From contig NZ_JACSPT010000021.1 in the NCBI RefSeq assembly GCF_014837015.1, positions 1 through 50,384 of the forward strand: DNA of 50,384 nt, given 5' to 3'. The translations under genes and the position numbers were made by a program. Under the pieces are notes generated by a model. The model worked only from the letters and a program-made list of their open reading frames with translations. It was not told where the DNA came from and made no database searches. Shown one piece after another: positions 42,573 to 50,384 of this stretch (positions are counted from its first letter, which is position 1; each line of letters opens with the position of its first letter). The stretch is from Acinetobacter pecorum. Lineage in GTDB: Bacteria > Pseudomonadota > Gammaproteobacteria > Pseudomonadales > Moraxellaceae.

Positions 42573-43682
42573 GTGACATTATTATTTCAACCGCTACAGT
42601 TTGGTTCATTATCACTCAGCAATAAGATTATTATTGCACCGATGTGTCAATATTCAGCCACAGATCAGGGTGAAATCACCTATTGGCATGAGCAGCAATG
42701 GGCAAGTTATGCGCTCTCTGGTGCGGGTCTGTGTATTGTGGAAGCGACTGCGGTACAGCCAGAAGGCCGGATCAGTTATGTCGACTTAGGCTTATGGAAT
42801 GATCAGCAAGCTGCCCAAATAAAAGCATTACTGGCCAAGGTCAAATCTATATCGCCAATGCCATTTGCGATTCAGCTCGCACATGCCGGACGTAAGGCTT
42901 CTACAGATAAACCCTGGTCAGGAAAAGGGCAGATCGCGCCAGATCAGCTCCATGGCTGGCAAACCGTTTCTGCAAGCAATCTGCCGTTTCAGGCAGACGA
43001 ACATCCACCCAAAGCCCTAAGCCATTCAGAAATTGAGCAAGTCATTGCTGACTTTGCAAAAAGTGCCGAACGTGCAGTGGATGCCGGCTTTGACATGATT
43101 GAGTTGCATGCAGCACATGGTTATTTATTGCATCAGTTTATGTCACCGCTTTCAAATAAACGCGATGATCAGTATGGTGGTTCACTGGAAAACCGGATTC
43201 GTCTGACACTGGAAGTATTGCAAGCCATGATGGCCGCAGTTCCGGAAGGCTATCCGATCGGGGTACGTATTTCGGCCAGCGACTGGATGGATCAGCCAGA
43301 CAGCTGGACCATTGATTCTTCAATTGAATTGTCTAAAGCACTGGAAGCTGCTGGGGCTGCCTATATTCATATTTCCAGTGCCGGTCTGCATGTCAAACAG
43401 CACATTGATGTGAAACCGAATTATCAGGTGCCTTTTGCAGATGCGATCAAGAAAGTGGTGAGTATTCCTGTGATTGCTGTGGGATTGATCACTGAAGCAG
43501 AGCAGGCAGAAGATATTCTGCAAAAAGGCCAGGCCGATGCCATCGCCATTGCCCGTGCCATTCTGTACGATCCACATTGGCCTTGGCATGCAGCCGCAGC
43601 GCTTGAAGAGAAAATCAAGATTTCACCGCAATATCTGCGCAGTGCCCCGCATGGGTTGAATCATTTATTTGAGCCTTTTTAA
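42573..43682 (+). CDS. Old yellow enzyme-family NAD(P)H:flavin oxidoreductase
   Basis: 369 residues. An FMN TIM-barrel ene-reductase of the YqjM/XenA (thermophilic-like) class, shown by Cys25 in IAPMCQYSA, QLAHAGRKAS near 101-110, the active-site pair His179 and His182 (LHAAHGYLLHQF) and SPLSNKRDDQYGGSLENRIRL. It reduces activated C=C bonds of enones or nitro compounds; the natural substrate is unknown. The start is GTG with AGAGGGA 8 bases upstream; the nearby ATG at 42566 is out of frame. It is followed 60 bases later by an AEC transporter. Confidence 0.92.
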   Translation: MTLLFQPLQFGSLSLSNKIIIAPMCQYSATDQGEITYWHEQQWASYALSGAGLCIVEATAVQPEGRISYVDLGLWNDQQAAQIKALLAKVKSISPMPFAIQLAHAGRKASTDKPWSGKGQIAPDQLHGWQTVSASNLPFQADEHPPKALSHSEIEQVIADFAKSAERAVDAGFDMIELHAAHGYLLHQFMSPLSNKRDDQYGGSLENRIRLTLEVLQAMMAAVPEGYPIGVRISASDWMDQPDSWTIDSSIELSKALEAAGAAYIHISSAGLHVKQHIDVKPNYQVPFADAIKKVVSIPVIAVGLITEAEQAEDILQKGQADAIAIARAILYDPHWPWHAAAALEEKIKISPQYLRSAPHGLNHLFEPF

Positions 43683-43742
43683 CACTGCTTTAGTGTCAGA
43701 AATTCTTATAATAGGAAATCGCTGGCAAGAGGATAGTGCATT

Positions 43743-44669
43743 ATGATTTTTGCGGTCATTGTGCCCATATTTTTATTATTGGCACTGGGTTATCTGACTG
43801 TAAAGAGTCAAGTATTAAGCAAGGAACAGGTAGGTACGGTCGGTGCTTTTGTCATTAAAGTGGCCTTACCCTTGCTGTTCTTTCAATCCCTTGCCTCCAA
43901 AGACCTGCATGAAATCTGGTATTTTGAATACTTTGCGGTGTATAGCAGCGTGACCTTAGTGCTCTATGGCAGTGGCTTCTGGATCATGCGCCAGTATTTT
44001 CAGAATACGCATTCGCAAAGTGCTGTCCTGTCTCTAGGTGCCGCAATGTCAAATACCGGTCTGATTGGTACGGCTGTGCTGAGTTTATTGATGGGACAGC
44101 AGGCAATGACCTATACCTCTCTGGTGGTGATCATTGAAAGTGTATTGCTGATTCCGCTGGTGCTGGTACTCGCGGCAATGGGGACACAACATCAGGCGAA
44201 TCTAGGTTCCATTTTAAAAAGTGCATTGCTCACCTTGCTAAAAAATCCCCTGTTTATGGGGGTGATGCTCGGGATGGCCTGTGCTGTATTCCAGATTAGA
44301 ATTCCGGTCTATCTCGATCAGATGTTTGCCTTGATTGGTCAGACTGCCTCACCGCTGGCCCTGTTCGCAATTGGCGGTGGTATCGTGGGAATGAGCCTGA
44401 GATATGTCAACCTGCAAAGTTTTTATCTGGTATTTTCCAGCAATATTATCATGCCACTCTTGATGTATCTGGGGCTAAGCCAGTTGACGGACTTAAATCA
44501 GGAAATGGTTCGTGCCGGTACATTGATTGCAGCTTTGCCAATGCCCACGATTTTTGGCATGTTGGGGCAGGCGTATGGGCTGAATGATCGAGCCTTAACC
44601 CCATTGTTGATGAGTACTATTGCCGGTTTTATGGTGACCAGTGGTTTAATTGCTTTATGGTGGGGATAA
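43743..44669 (+). CDS. AEC-family transporter
   Basis: 308 residues with about ten predicted spans, five before and five after a central loop near residues 150-160. Auxin-efflux-carrier family features are the N-terminal IFAVIVPIFLLLALGYLTVK, MSNTGLIGTAVLSLLMG and a C-terminal ALPMPTIFGMLGQAYG. Bacterial members move malonate, malate or other organic acids, but the substrate is not predictable. AGAGGA precedes the ATG by about 9 bases. It may be co-transcribed with the upstream OYE gene. Confidence 0.9.
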   Translation: MIFAVIVPIFLLLALGYLTVKSQVLSKEQVGTVGAFVIKVALPLLFFQSLASKDLHEIWYFEYFAVYSSVTLVLYGSGFWIMRQYFQNTHSQSAVLSLGAAMSNTGLIGTAVLSLLMGQQAMTYTSLVVIIESVLLIPLVLVLAAMGTQHQANLGSILKSALLTLLKNPLFMGVMLGMACAVFQIRIPVYLDQMFALIGQTASPLALFAIGGGIVGMSLRYVNLQSFYLVFSSNIIMPLLMYLGLSQLTDLNQEMVRAGTLIAALPMPTIFGMLGQAYGLNDRALTPLLMSTIAGFMVTSGLIALWWG

Positions 44670-44697
44670 TCTTTTAGAAGATGAATGCTCTGTCATT

Positions 44698-44730
44698 AAA
44701 AAAAGCCCCCGATGTGTGGGGCTTTTTTAT
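44698..44730. terminator. Bidirectional terminator between AEC and Sel1 genes
   Basis: AAAAAAGCCCC (44699-44709) pairs with GGGGCTTTTTT (44718-44728), flanked by A and T runs, between converging genes. Confidence 0.87.
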
Positions 44731-44749
44731 TTAAATTTATTGATTCAAC

Positions 44750-45547
44750 TTAACTTTTTTTCGCAGGTGCTTTTTTCTGCTCAGCCAGCATTTTATCTAC
44801 TGCTGCCAAAGATTCTTTGGCCTGCGGAATATTTTGCTGCGCCAGTGCGGCAAAGATTTTTTTCGCTTCTGGCAGGTTTTGCGGCACGATACTGCCATTC
44901 GCAAACATATTACCTACTGCCATCAGCGCCGGAATATAGCCTTTTTTTGCCAGTTCCTGAATGCTGCTTAGGCCTTGCTGAATCGGTTTTTCATCTTTGT
45001 TTTTGAAACCGCTGCTGATGTCATATAAGGCCTTTGCATGAATGGCCTGCATATTGCCTTTGCTGATTAGCGGTTGCAGTTTTTGCAGACCGGCTTTATT
45101 GGAGGCTGGCGTATTTTCAGAAAATAGCAGTACCGCCAGATCTACGCTGGCATCTTCAAAATTGGCTGCCGAGGCACGTTCCAGATGCTGTTTGGCTTTG
45201 GTCAAATCCTGTTTGAGACCGAGCGTGCCAGCTGCGTAGTTTTTACCCAATACATAATTGGCCACCGGATAGCCTTTGCTGGCAGACTGCTCATAGAGTT
45301 GAATGGCTTTTTTCTCGTCTTTGACGGTACCTTGGCCAGTCTGGGTTAAATAGCCTAAGTTATATAAAGCCTGGGCATTGCCTTGGCTGGCTAGCTTGTT
45401 TAAAGCTTCATAGGCGCCTTTAAAATTATTGGCTTTCACCATAGCTTCAATTTTTTCAAATTGCGGATCGATTTGATCTTGTGCAGTATTTGCCAGAGCG
45501 AATGATGCAGAAGCGGCGAGAGCTACCGCGAGGATTAACTTTTTCAT
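44750..45547 (-). CDS. Periplasmic Sel1/TPR-repeat protein
   Basis: 265 residues. Signal peptide MKKLILAVALAASASFALA, then a solenoid of Sel1-like repeats of about 36 residues; the clearest are QGNAQALYNLGYLTQTGQGT and KGYPVANYVLGKNYAAGT, followed by less regular units to about 240 and a lysine-rich tail (EQKKAPAKKS). Such repeats mediate protein-protein contacts. The partner is unknown. AGGA precedes the ATG. It is not adjacent to a recognisable secretion or signalling system. Confidence 0.87.
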   Translation of the reverse strand: MKKLILAVALAASASFALANTAQDQIDPQFEKIEAMVKANNFKGAYEALNKLASQGNAQALYNLGYLTQTGQGTVKDEKKAIQLYEQSASKGYPVANYVLGKNYAAGTLGLKQDLTKAKQHLERASAANFEDASVDLAVLLFSENTPASNKAGLQKLQPLISKGNMQAIHAKALYDISSGFKNKDEKPIQQGLSSIQELAKKGYIPALMAVGNMFANGSIVPQNLPEAKKIFAALAQQNIPQAKESLAAVDKMLAEQKKAPAKKS

Positions 45548-45699
45548 GGTTCCTATAACCTTATTATTGCTGGCACCTTATTCCTTGGTGCGGTTTTAAT
45601 CATTTTTACTTACATCATCATAAAAGGATTTTATGCTTTGTAAATATGTAATTTGTCACTAAATACAAATCATCAGGACATAATTCACTGGTTTAATCG

Positions 45700-46059
45700 A
45701 TGCATGATAGGGACAGGTTTTCGCTCAATTCCAAAGATATTGAAAGGATTACTTTAATTCAGCTATTTTCTCTGATTAAATCTCGCTTTGCATCAGACTC
45801 CCAGGATTTCAGCATGTTTGTCAAAACTATTAGACGTCACTATGACAGAATCAACGCAGATGACTCGATTGCCGATGAGGACAAGATTGATGCGTTATTG
45901 ATGAAACTTGGGGCAGAGTTTTTGATTAGCCAGGAAGACCGGGTATATATCTTTCAAAAAGGTGAACTCACGGCAAAGTTTGATGCCAAACATGCGCGAG
46001 CCTATCATTTTAAAGACTATGTCGTGAAAGACATGAACAAACTGTTCCACGGTTTCTAA
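45700..46059 (+). CDS. Hypothetical protein
   Basis: 119 residues, no recognised family. It is a soluble protein rich in charged residues with no signal peptide or membrane span: MHDRDRFSLNSKDIERITLIQLF, a central IDALLMKLGAEFLIS helix and a C-terminal ARAYHFKDYVVKDMNKLFHGF. A full-length codon-like frame bounded by a good terminator argues that it is real. No ribosome binding site is visible at the ATG, so the start may be internal. It lies divergently from the Sel1 gene and converges on the YgfZ gene. Confidence 0.68.
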   Translation: MHDRDRFSLNSKDIERITLIQLFSLIKSRFASDSQDFSMFVKTIRRHYDRINADDSIADEDKIDALLMKLGAEFLISQEDRVYIFQKGELTAKFDAKHARAYHFKDYVVKDMNKLFHGF

Positions 46060-46070
46060 AATTCCAAAAT

Positions 46071-46104
46071 AAAAAAAGCCAAGAATCTCATCTTGGCTTT
46101 TTTT
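46071..46104. terminator. Bidirectional terminator between hypothetical and ygfZ-type gene
   Basis: AAAAAAAGCCAAGA (46071-46084) pairs with TCTTGGCTTTTTTT (46091-46104), loop ATCTCA, between converging genes. Confidence 0.9.
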
Positions 46105-46120
46105 ATGGGCGGAACCTGAA

Positions 46121-46846
46121 TTATTGCGGACGCGCGACATCCCCACTCAATGCTTCCGGAAGCTCCAGCACTTCTAGGCCCAATTCGGTTAATGCCTCAG
46201 GCTTTGCGACCACCAGCGCTTTATAACCGGCATCAGTCGTGATGCTATTGATGACTTCTACATCATTATTCAGTTTTGTTGCCACAGCAGGTGTGGCACC
46301 TGTACCTTGAACCAGATGTAACCAGTGTTTTGGCTTGGCTTTAAACCATAAGCGCGCAATCACTTCCTGACCCAGATAGCAGCCTTTGTCATAGTGAATG
46401 CCTTCGCGTTGATGCAAACGCAATTCCTGAGGTTGAAACAGATTGGCGGTAGCTGCCTGAATCCAGGCCTGACCTGATTCAATGGCTTGCTGCTCCCACA
46501 GGGTGACATTGGTTTCAGTCGCAACGAAGTCAGTATAAATACCATTGATGACCGGATATACCGGACCGACCAGTTCCAGTTTCATTTTTGAAAAAGCACC
46601 AAACTTCTTAATGTGATTCGCCAGTTCTGTTGCCTGATCTTCAGTGCTTACGATTTCAAAGCTTTCCGGACTGATCTTTTTAAGCCATAAGCCAAATTGA
46701 ATCCGTCCTTTCAGGCTACAGATCGCAGTATAGCGGGTCTGGTTTTCTGCCAAAGTTTCAGTATTCAAAGTCACCTGACCTTGAAGGAATTTTTGTGCAT
46801 CGACACCATTTAGACTAAACAATGTGAAAGCAGGAGACGTTGCCAT
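46121..46846 (-). CDS. ygfZ: YgfZ/GcvT-domain protein (Fe-S assembly factor)
   Basis: 241 residues, shorter than E. coli YgfZ (326), as in other Acinetobacter-like members. A folate-binding GcvT-type fold. The signature KGCYLGQEVIARLWFKA (about 150-166) contains the family's essential Cys. An N-terminal FSLNGVDAQKFLQGQVTLNT is also typical. YgfZ supports maturation or repair of certain Fe-S enzymes such as MiaB using tetrahydrofolate. A single gene on the minus strand; upstream lies acnD, an Fe-S enzyme gene, pointing the other way. Confidence 0.88.
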   Translation of the reverse strand: MATSPAFTLFSLNGVDAQKFLQGQVTLNTETLAENQTRYTAICSLKGRIQFGLWLKKISPESFEIVSTEDQATELANHIKKFGAFSKMKLELVGPVYPVINGIYTDFVATETNVTLWEQQAIESGQAWIQAATANLFQPQELRLHQREGIHYDKGCYLGQEVIARLWFKAKPKHWLHLVQGTGATPAVATKLNNDVEVINSITTDAGYKALVVAKPEALTELGLEVLELPEALSGDVARPQ

Positions 46847-47249
46847 AATAAGCCCCAGTTTGAATACTATAAATCAATGCAGTTATTGTGCAGCATGCAT
46901 CAGACAGAGGCAAACAAAAAAGCCCACAATCTAAATCAAGAGGTTTTTGGGGTAATTGGGAGGTAGAGATGATATGTTTCTAATGCAGATCAATGACAAT
47001 GAGCTTACCTTCAAAAATACTTACTGTTTTTCTCAAGCGCTAATTTTTGGGGGCGGGGATAGAACAAAGATTCTGCCTGAAATTTGATGGTTTTTTATGC
47101 TTTCATTAATTTCTCATACTAAAGAATGAGAAAAATTCAGGTCAATTTTTAAGAAAAATCACAATTTAGAGTCAAAATTCTAAAGTGTGAAGCGTAAATT
47201 ACTGTAAAAAGGCTATATTTCATATTTAAAGCTTTGAAAATTATAAGAT
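46847..47249. other. Long intergenic region between ygfZ-type gene and acnD
   Basis: About 400 bases without a supported gene. It holds two inverted repeats: TTCTCAT (47111-47117) with ATGAGAA (47126-47132), and CACAATTTAGA (47160-47170) with TCTAAAGTGTG (47179-47189), the latter with one mismatch. No prpB, prpC or regulator remnant was recognised. Confidence 0.55.
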
Positions 47250-47279
47250 TTGGGAAATGGACTTTCGACAGCGTACAAT
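47250..47279 (+). promoter_or_regulatory. Probable acnD promoter
   Basis: TTGGGA -35 (47250-47255), an 18-base spacer and TACAAT -10 (47274-47279), about 73 bases before the acnD start. The two inverted repeats lie 60-140 bases upstream of the -35 box. Confidence 0.5.
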
Positions 47280-47351
47280 GCCTTGATTAAAAAACAAGTC
47301 ATCAAGAAAATTTGATGAATAAAAAGAGTAATGAATGAGGGCAGGTAAGCT

Positions 47352-49970
47352 ATGAATAACAACTACCGTAAACCACTACAAGGCACCCAGTTAGAATACT
47401 ATGACGTGCGTCAGGCCGTTGAAGATATCCAGCCAGGCGCATATGCCAAACTCCCCTATACCTCCAAAGTGCTGGCTGAACAGCTGGTCCGTCGTTGTGA
47501 TCCTGCCATTTTAGAACAGTCTTTACGTCAGCTCATCGAACGTAAACAGGACCATGATTTTCCTTGGTATCCGGCACGTGTGGTCTGTCATGACATCTTG
47601 GGTCAAACTGCACTGGTTGACCTTGCAGGCCTGCGTGATGCCATTGCCGACCAGGGTGGTGATCCTTCTAAAGTCAATCCGGTGGTGCCGACCCAGCTCA
47701 TTGTCGATCACTCTTTAGCTGTAGAGTATGGCGGTTTTGATCCGGATGCTTTTGAGAAAAACCGTGCCATTGAAGACCGCCGTAATGAAGACCGTTTCCA
47801 TTTTATTGAATGGACCAAAACGGCATTTGAAAATGTCGATGTGATTCCGGCAGGTAACGGCATCATGCACCAGATCAATCTGGAAAAAATGTCACCGGTG
47901 ATTCAGAATCGTGATGGTGTGGCATTTCCTGATACCTGTATCGGTACAGATTCGCATACACCACATACCGATGCCTTGGGCGTAATCTCGATTGGTGTCG
48001 GTGGTTTGGAAGCTGAAAATGTGATGCTGGGCCGTGCCTCGTGGATGCGTCTGCCAGATATCATTGGGGTAGAGCTGGTCGGGCAACGTCAGCCGGGCAT
48101 TACTGCAACGGATATCGTTCTCGCTTTAACCGAATTCCTGCGTAAGGAACGTGTGGTTGGCGCATATTTAGAATTCTTCGGTGAAGGGGCAGACAGCATG
48201 TCAGTCGGTGATCGTGCCACGATTTCCAATATGACCCCGGAATATGGTGCAACGGCAGCCATGTTCTATATCGACCAGAACACCATTGATTATCTGACTT
48301 TGACCGGCCGTGAGCCTGAGCAGGTGAAACTGGTTGAAACTTATGCCAAAGAGATCGGACTTTGGGCATCGGAGATGACTCAGGCTGAATATCCGCGTGT
48401 GCTGCGTTTCGATTTATCCACCGTAACACGTAACATTGCCGGCCCATCCAATCCGCATGCGCGTGTATCTACGGCAGACCTAAAAGAAAAAGGCATTGCC
48501 GGTAATCTGGAAGCTGCTCGCGCACAGGAAGCAGAAGGTCTGATGCCGGATGGTGCGGTGATTATCGCGGCGATTACCTCATGTACCAATACCTCCAACC
48601 CGCGTAATACCGTAGCAGCCGGTTTGCTGGCACGTAAAGCCAATGAACTTGGTCTGACCCGTAAACCTTGGGTAAAATCATCTTTCGCGCCAGGTTCTAA
48701 AGCGGCTGCCCTGTACCTGGAAGAAGCCGGGGTGTTAAAAGATTTAGAAAAGCTGGGTTTTGGTATCGTGGCTTATGCATGCACCACCTGTAACGGTATG
48801 TCTGGTGCATTAGATCCAAAAATCCAGCAAGAAATTATTGACCGTGATCTATACACGACCGCAGTATTGTCAGGTAACCGTAATTTCGATGGCCGTATCC
48901 ATCCGTATGCGAAACAGGCTTTCCTGGCATCTCCACCGCTAGTAGTCGCTTATGCGATTGCCGGAACCATCCGTTTTGACATCGAAAAAGATGCCCTAGG
49001 CACAGACAAAGACGGTAATCCGATTTACTTAAAAGATATCTGGCCTTCGGATGAGGAAATTGATGCCTTGGTAAAAGAGTCAGTTAAACCGGAACAGTTC
49101 AAGAAAGTGTATATTCCGATGTTTGATCTGGGTGAGCGTAAAAAGGCAGCAAGTCCGCTATATGACTGGCGTCCGCAAAGCACCTATATTCGCCGTCCGC
49201 CGTATTGGGAAGGTGCACTGGCTGCACCGCGTACCCTCACCAACATGCGTCCATTGGCTATTCTTGGCGATAACATCACTACCGATCATTTATCCCCATC
49301 AAATGCGATTGTGCGTGACTCGGCAGCAGGTGAATATCTGGGGAAAATGGGTGTACCTGAGGAAGACTTTAACTCTTATGCAACGCATCGGGGTGATCAC
49401 CTGACTGCACAGCGTGCAACCTTGGCGAATCCGAAGCTGTATAACGAAATGGTGGTACGTTCTGACGGTACCATCAAGCAGGGTTCAAAAGCGCGTGTGG
49501 AGCCTGAAGGCGAAGTGATGCGCATGTGGGAGGCGATTGAAACCTACATGAACCGCAAGCAGCCGTTGATCATTATTGCCGGTAAGGATTATGGTCAGGG
49601 TTCAAGCCGTGACTGGGCAGCGAAAGGTGTGCGTCTGGCAGGTGTAGAAGCGATTGTGGCTGAAGGTTTTGAACGTATTCACCGTACCAATCTGGTCGGT
49701 ATGGGCGTGTTGCCGCTTGAGTTTAAGCCGGGTACAGACCGTAAAACATTAAAACTGGATGGTACTGAACTGTATAGCGTGATTGGGAATATTGCACCAC
49801 GTTCGACTTTAACTCTGGTGATTGAACGTGCCACGGAAGATGGTAAGGAACAGACCATTGAAGTGCCTGTGACCTGTCGTCTGGATACCGAAGAAGAAGT
49901 ATCTGTGTATGAAGCGGGTGGGGTATTGCAGCGCTTTGCACAGGATTTCTTGGAAGGGAATGTGGCTTAA
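47352..49970 (+). CDS. acnD: 2-methylcitrate dehydratase, Fe/S-dependent AcnD
   Basis: 872 residues, the AcnD length. Aconitase-family enzyme of the 2-methylcitrate cycle that dehydrates 2-methylcitrate during propionyl-CoA breakdown. The AcnD-type N-terminus (RKPLQGTQLEYYDVRQAV) and the block HDFPWYPARVVCHDILGQT (68-86) separate it from housekeeping AcnA. The 4Fe-4S ligands are Cys411 (TSCTNTSNP), Cys477 and Cys480 (ACTTCNGMSG); QGSSRDWAAKG is the C-terminal substrate motif. AGGTAAG lies before the ATG. The usual neighbours prpB, prpC and prpF are not in the window: upstream is the ygfZ-type gene and downstream an ATPase. Confidence 0.92.
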   Translation: MNNNYRKPLQGTQLEYYDVRQAVEDIQPGAYAKLPYTSKVLAEQLVRRCDPAILEQSLRQLIERKQDHDFPWYPARVVCHDILGQTALVDLAGLRDAIADQGGDPSKVNPVVPTQLIVDHSLAVEYGGFDPDAFEKNRAIEDRRNEDRFHFIEWTKTAFENVDVIPAGNGIMHQINLEKMSPVIQNRDGVAFPDTCIGTDSHTPHTDALGVISIGVGGLEAENVMLGRASWMRLPDIIGVELVGQRQPGITATDIVLALTEFLRKERVVGAYLEFFGEGADSMSVGDRATISNMTPEYGATAAMFYIDQNTIDYLTLTGREPEQVKLVETYAKEIGLWASEMTQAEYPRVLRFDLSTVTRNIAGPSNPHARVSTADLKEKGIAGNLEAARAQEAEGLMPDGAVIIAAITSCTNTSNPRNTVAAGLLARKANELGLTRKPWVKSSFAPGSKAAALYLEEAGVLKDLEKLGFGIVAYACTTCNGMSGALDPKIQQEIIDRDLYTTAVLSGNRNFDGRIHPYAKQAFLASPPLVVAYAIAGTIRFDIEKDALGTDKDGNPIYLKDIWPSDEEIDALVKESVKPEQFKKVYIPMFDLGERKKAASPLYDWRPQSTYIRRPPYWEGALAAPRTLTNMRPLAILGDNITTDHLSPSNAIVRDSAAGEYLGKMGVPEEDFNSYATHRGDHLTAQRATLANPKLYNEMVVRSDGTIKQGSKARVEPEGEVMRMWEAIETYMNRKQPLIIIAGKDYGQGSSRDWAAKGVRLAGVEAIVAEGFERIHRTNLVGMGVLPLEFKPGTDRKTLKLDGTELYSVIGNIAPRSTLTLVIERATEDGKEQTIEVPVTCRLDTEEEVSVYEAGGVLQRFAQDFLEGNVA

Positions 49971-49984
49971 TCTTTTTTAAAATC

Positions 49985-50030
49985 ACCCCTAGCCCCTCTT
50001 TGAAAAAGAGGGGAACTTCCTCCTTTTTTA
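49985..50030. repeat. REP-like hairpin element after acnD
   Basis: CCCCTCTTT (49993-50001) and AAAGAGGGG (50005-50013) around GAA, flanked by ATCACCCCTAG and by CTTCCTCCTTTTTTA. It may terminate acnD transcription. Its style matches the element at 28840-28905. Confidence 0.55.
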
Positions 50031-50082
50031 AAGGTGAGAAGCATTGCTTCGCAAGAGTAGATTAAAGTTGTTGATATTGTTT

Positions 50083-50114
50083 AAAAAAGACCCTACTGTG
50101 AAGTGGGGTTTTTT
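50083..50114 (+). terminator. Terminator immediately before the ATPase gene
   Basis: ACCCTACT (50090-50097) pairs with AGTGGGGT (50102-50109; one G-U pair), loop GTGA, with As before and six Ts after. It ends only 13 bases before the ATPase start codon. Confidence 0.75.
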
Positions 50115-50126
50115 ATTAGGAAATTG

Positions 50127-50375
50127 ATGATGCATCGTATAACAGAAATAAAAATTAGTAACTTTAAATCGTGTCGAGAAACTTTTTTAAAATTAGAATC
50201 TTTTACAGCTTTAGTTGGATATAACAACGCGGGGAAATCAAATTTATTAAAGTGTATTGATGCTCTAGTAAGGGGCAAAGCACAAGATGAAAATAGTTTT
50301 TATGATCCTAGGGTGTGTCCTCATTTGGCTTTGCACCAAATAAATATACAGGCTATACGAATCATAGATTTATAA
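50127..50375 (+). pseudogene. AAA/OLD-type ATPase, N-terminal fragment disrupted after Walker A
   Basis: From ATG at 50127 (or 50130, better spaced from AGGA at 50118), the frame reads MHRITEIKISNFKSCRE, then FTALVGYNNAGKSNLLKCIDALVRG. This is the start of an SMC-like AAA ATPase of the OLD/RecF group with Walker A GYNNAGKS (31-38). After codon ~61 (50309) the sequence becomes RVCPHLALH..., unlike the family, and stops at 50375. The break falls exactly where GGGTGTGTCCTCATTT begins at 50311, which looks like an IS terminal repeat. Full-length relatives are 400-700 residues, often in anti-phage defence. The DNA is more AT-rich than neighbouring genes. Confidence 0.65.
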
Positions 50376-50384
50376 TTGCGTGCC
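50311..50384. mobile_element. Possible insertion-sequence end (truncated by window edge)
   Basis: From 50311 (GGGTGTGTCCTCATTTGG...) the ATPase coding sequence is interrupted. The G-rich tip followed by TGT resembles terminal inverted repeats of IS5-superfamily elements from memory. Only 74 bases are present, with no transposase, so this is inferred from the abrupt loss of homology. Confidence 0.4.

Noticed and set aside
1..50384. CRISPR arrays, tRNA genes, prophage or complete transposase genes
   Set aside because: None seen on reading both strands: no regularly spaced repeats, no cloverleaf T-arm signatures and no phage or transposase domains.

Overview
The window looks like chromosomal DNA of an Acinetobacter species. 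The basis is recognition of protein sequences rather than a database search: an OmpA/Omp38-type porin with an Acinetobacter-like N-terminus, the rplM-rpsI-sspA-sspB order, AT-rich intergenic DNA, and overall gene content. It opens inside the 3' end of a 5S rRNA gene. It ends inside an ATPase gene whose homology stops abruptly at what looks like an insertion-sequence tip. Both ends are therefore repeat-like, so this may be one complete short-read contig bounded by an rRNA operon and an IS.

Layout. 1-3300: 5S end and terminator, a tail-anchored hypothetical protein in the sspA-sspB operon, a 39-residue membrane protein, and rpsI-rplM. 3568-6237: pdxA-rsmA-apaH. 6291-8483: four tandem DUF2147 periplasmic proteins, the most unusual gene arrangement here. 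8570-11209: LrgB/LrgA-type membrane pair, hflX and a 43-residue membrane protein. 11400-19813: acyltransferase, ClsC-like phospholipase D lipoprotein, metallophosphoesterase, MHS-type MFS transporter, PAQR/hemolysin III protein, methyltransferase plus GNAT pair, and a His-rich membrane protein.

19975-25868 is a fatty-acid catabolic block: a FadB-type multifunctional enzyme, a thiolase, an AraC-type regulator, and a divergent alpha-methylacyl-CoA racemase-like gene. Its content suggests use of (methyl-branched) acyl-CoAs. 26123-28244 is a CysI-type sulfite reductase hemoprotein with its DUF934 partner. A VOC-family gene broken by one in-frame stop, a second thiolase and a FimT-like pseudopilin follow. 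31096-38861: ompA, a C39-like protein lacking the nucleophile Cys, lysP, rsmC, a XanP-like permease and typA. 39041-46846: mscL, a parvulin overlapping mutM, an OprB-type porin, an OYE-family flavoenzyme, an AEC transporter, a Sel1-repeat protein, an unknown 119-residue protein and a YgfZ-type protein. 47352-49970: acnD, standing without prpB/prpC beside it. 50127-end: truncated AAA/OLD-type ATPase.

Most of the window is ordinary core chromosome. No CRISPR array, tRNA, complete transposase or phage gene was seen. The observations most worth a second look are the DUF2147 quadruplet with dissimilar palindromes between its members, several perfect inverted repeats placed at promoters (ompA, cysI, the AraC/racemase divergent region, acnD), a possible rplM leader switch, the solitary acnD, the nonsense-interrupted VOC gene, the C39-like pseudoenzyme, two small membrane proteins with good ribosome binding sites, and the disrupted ATPase at the right end. 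No clearly new multi-gene system could be established from the sequence alone.
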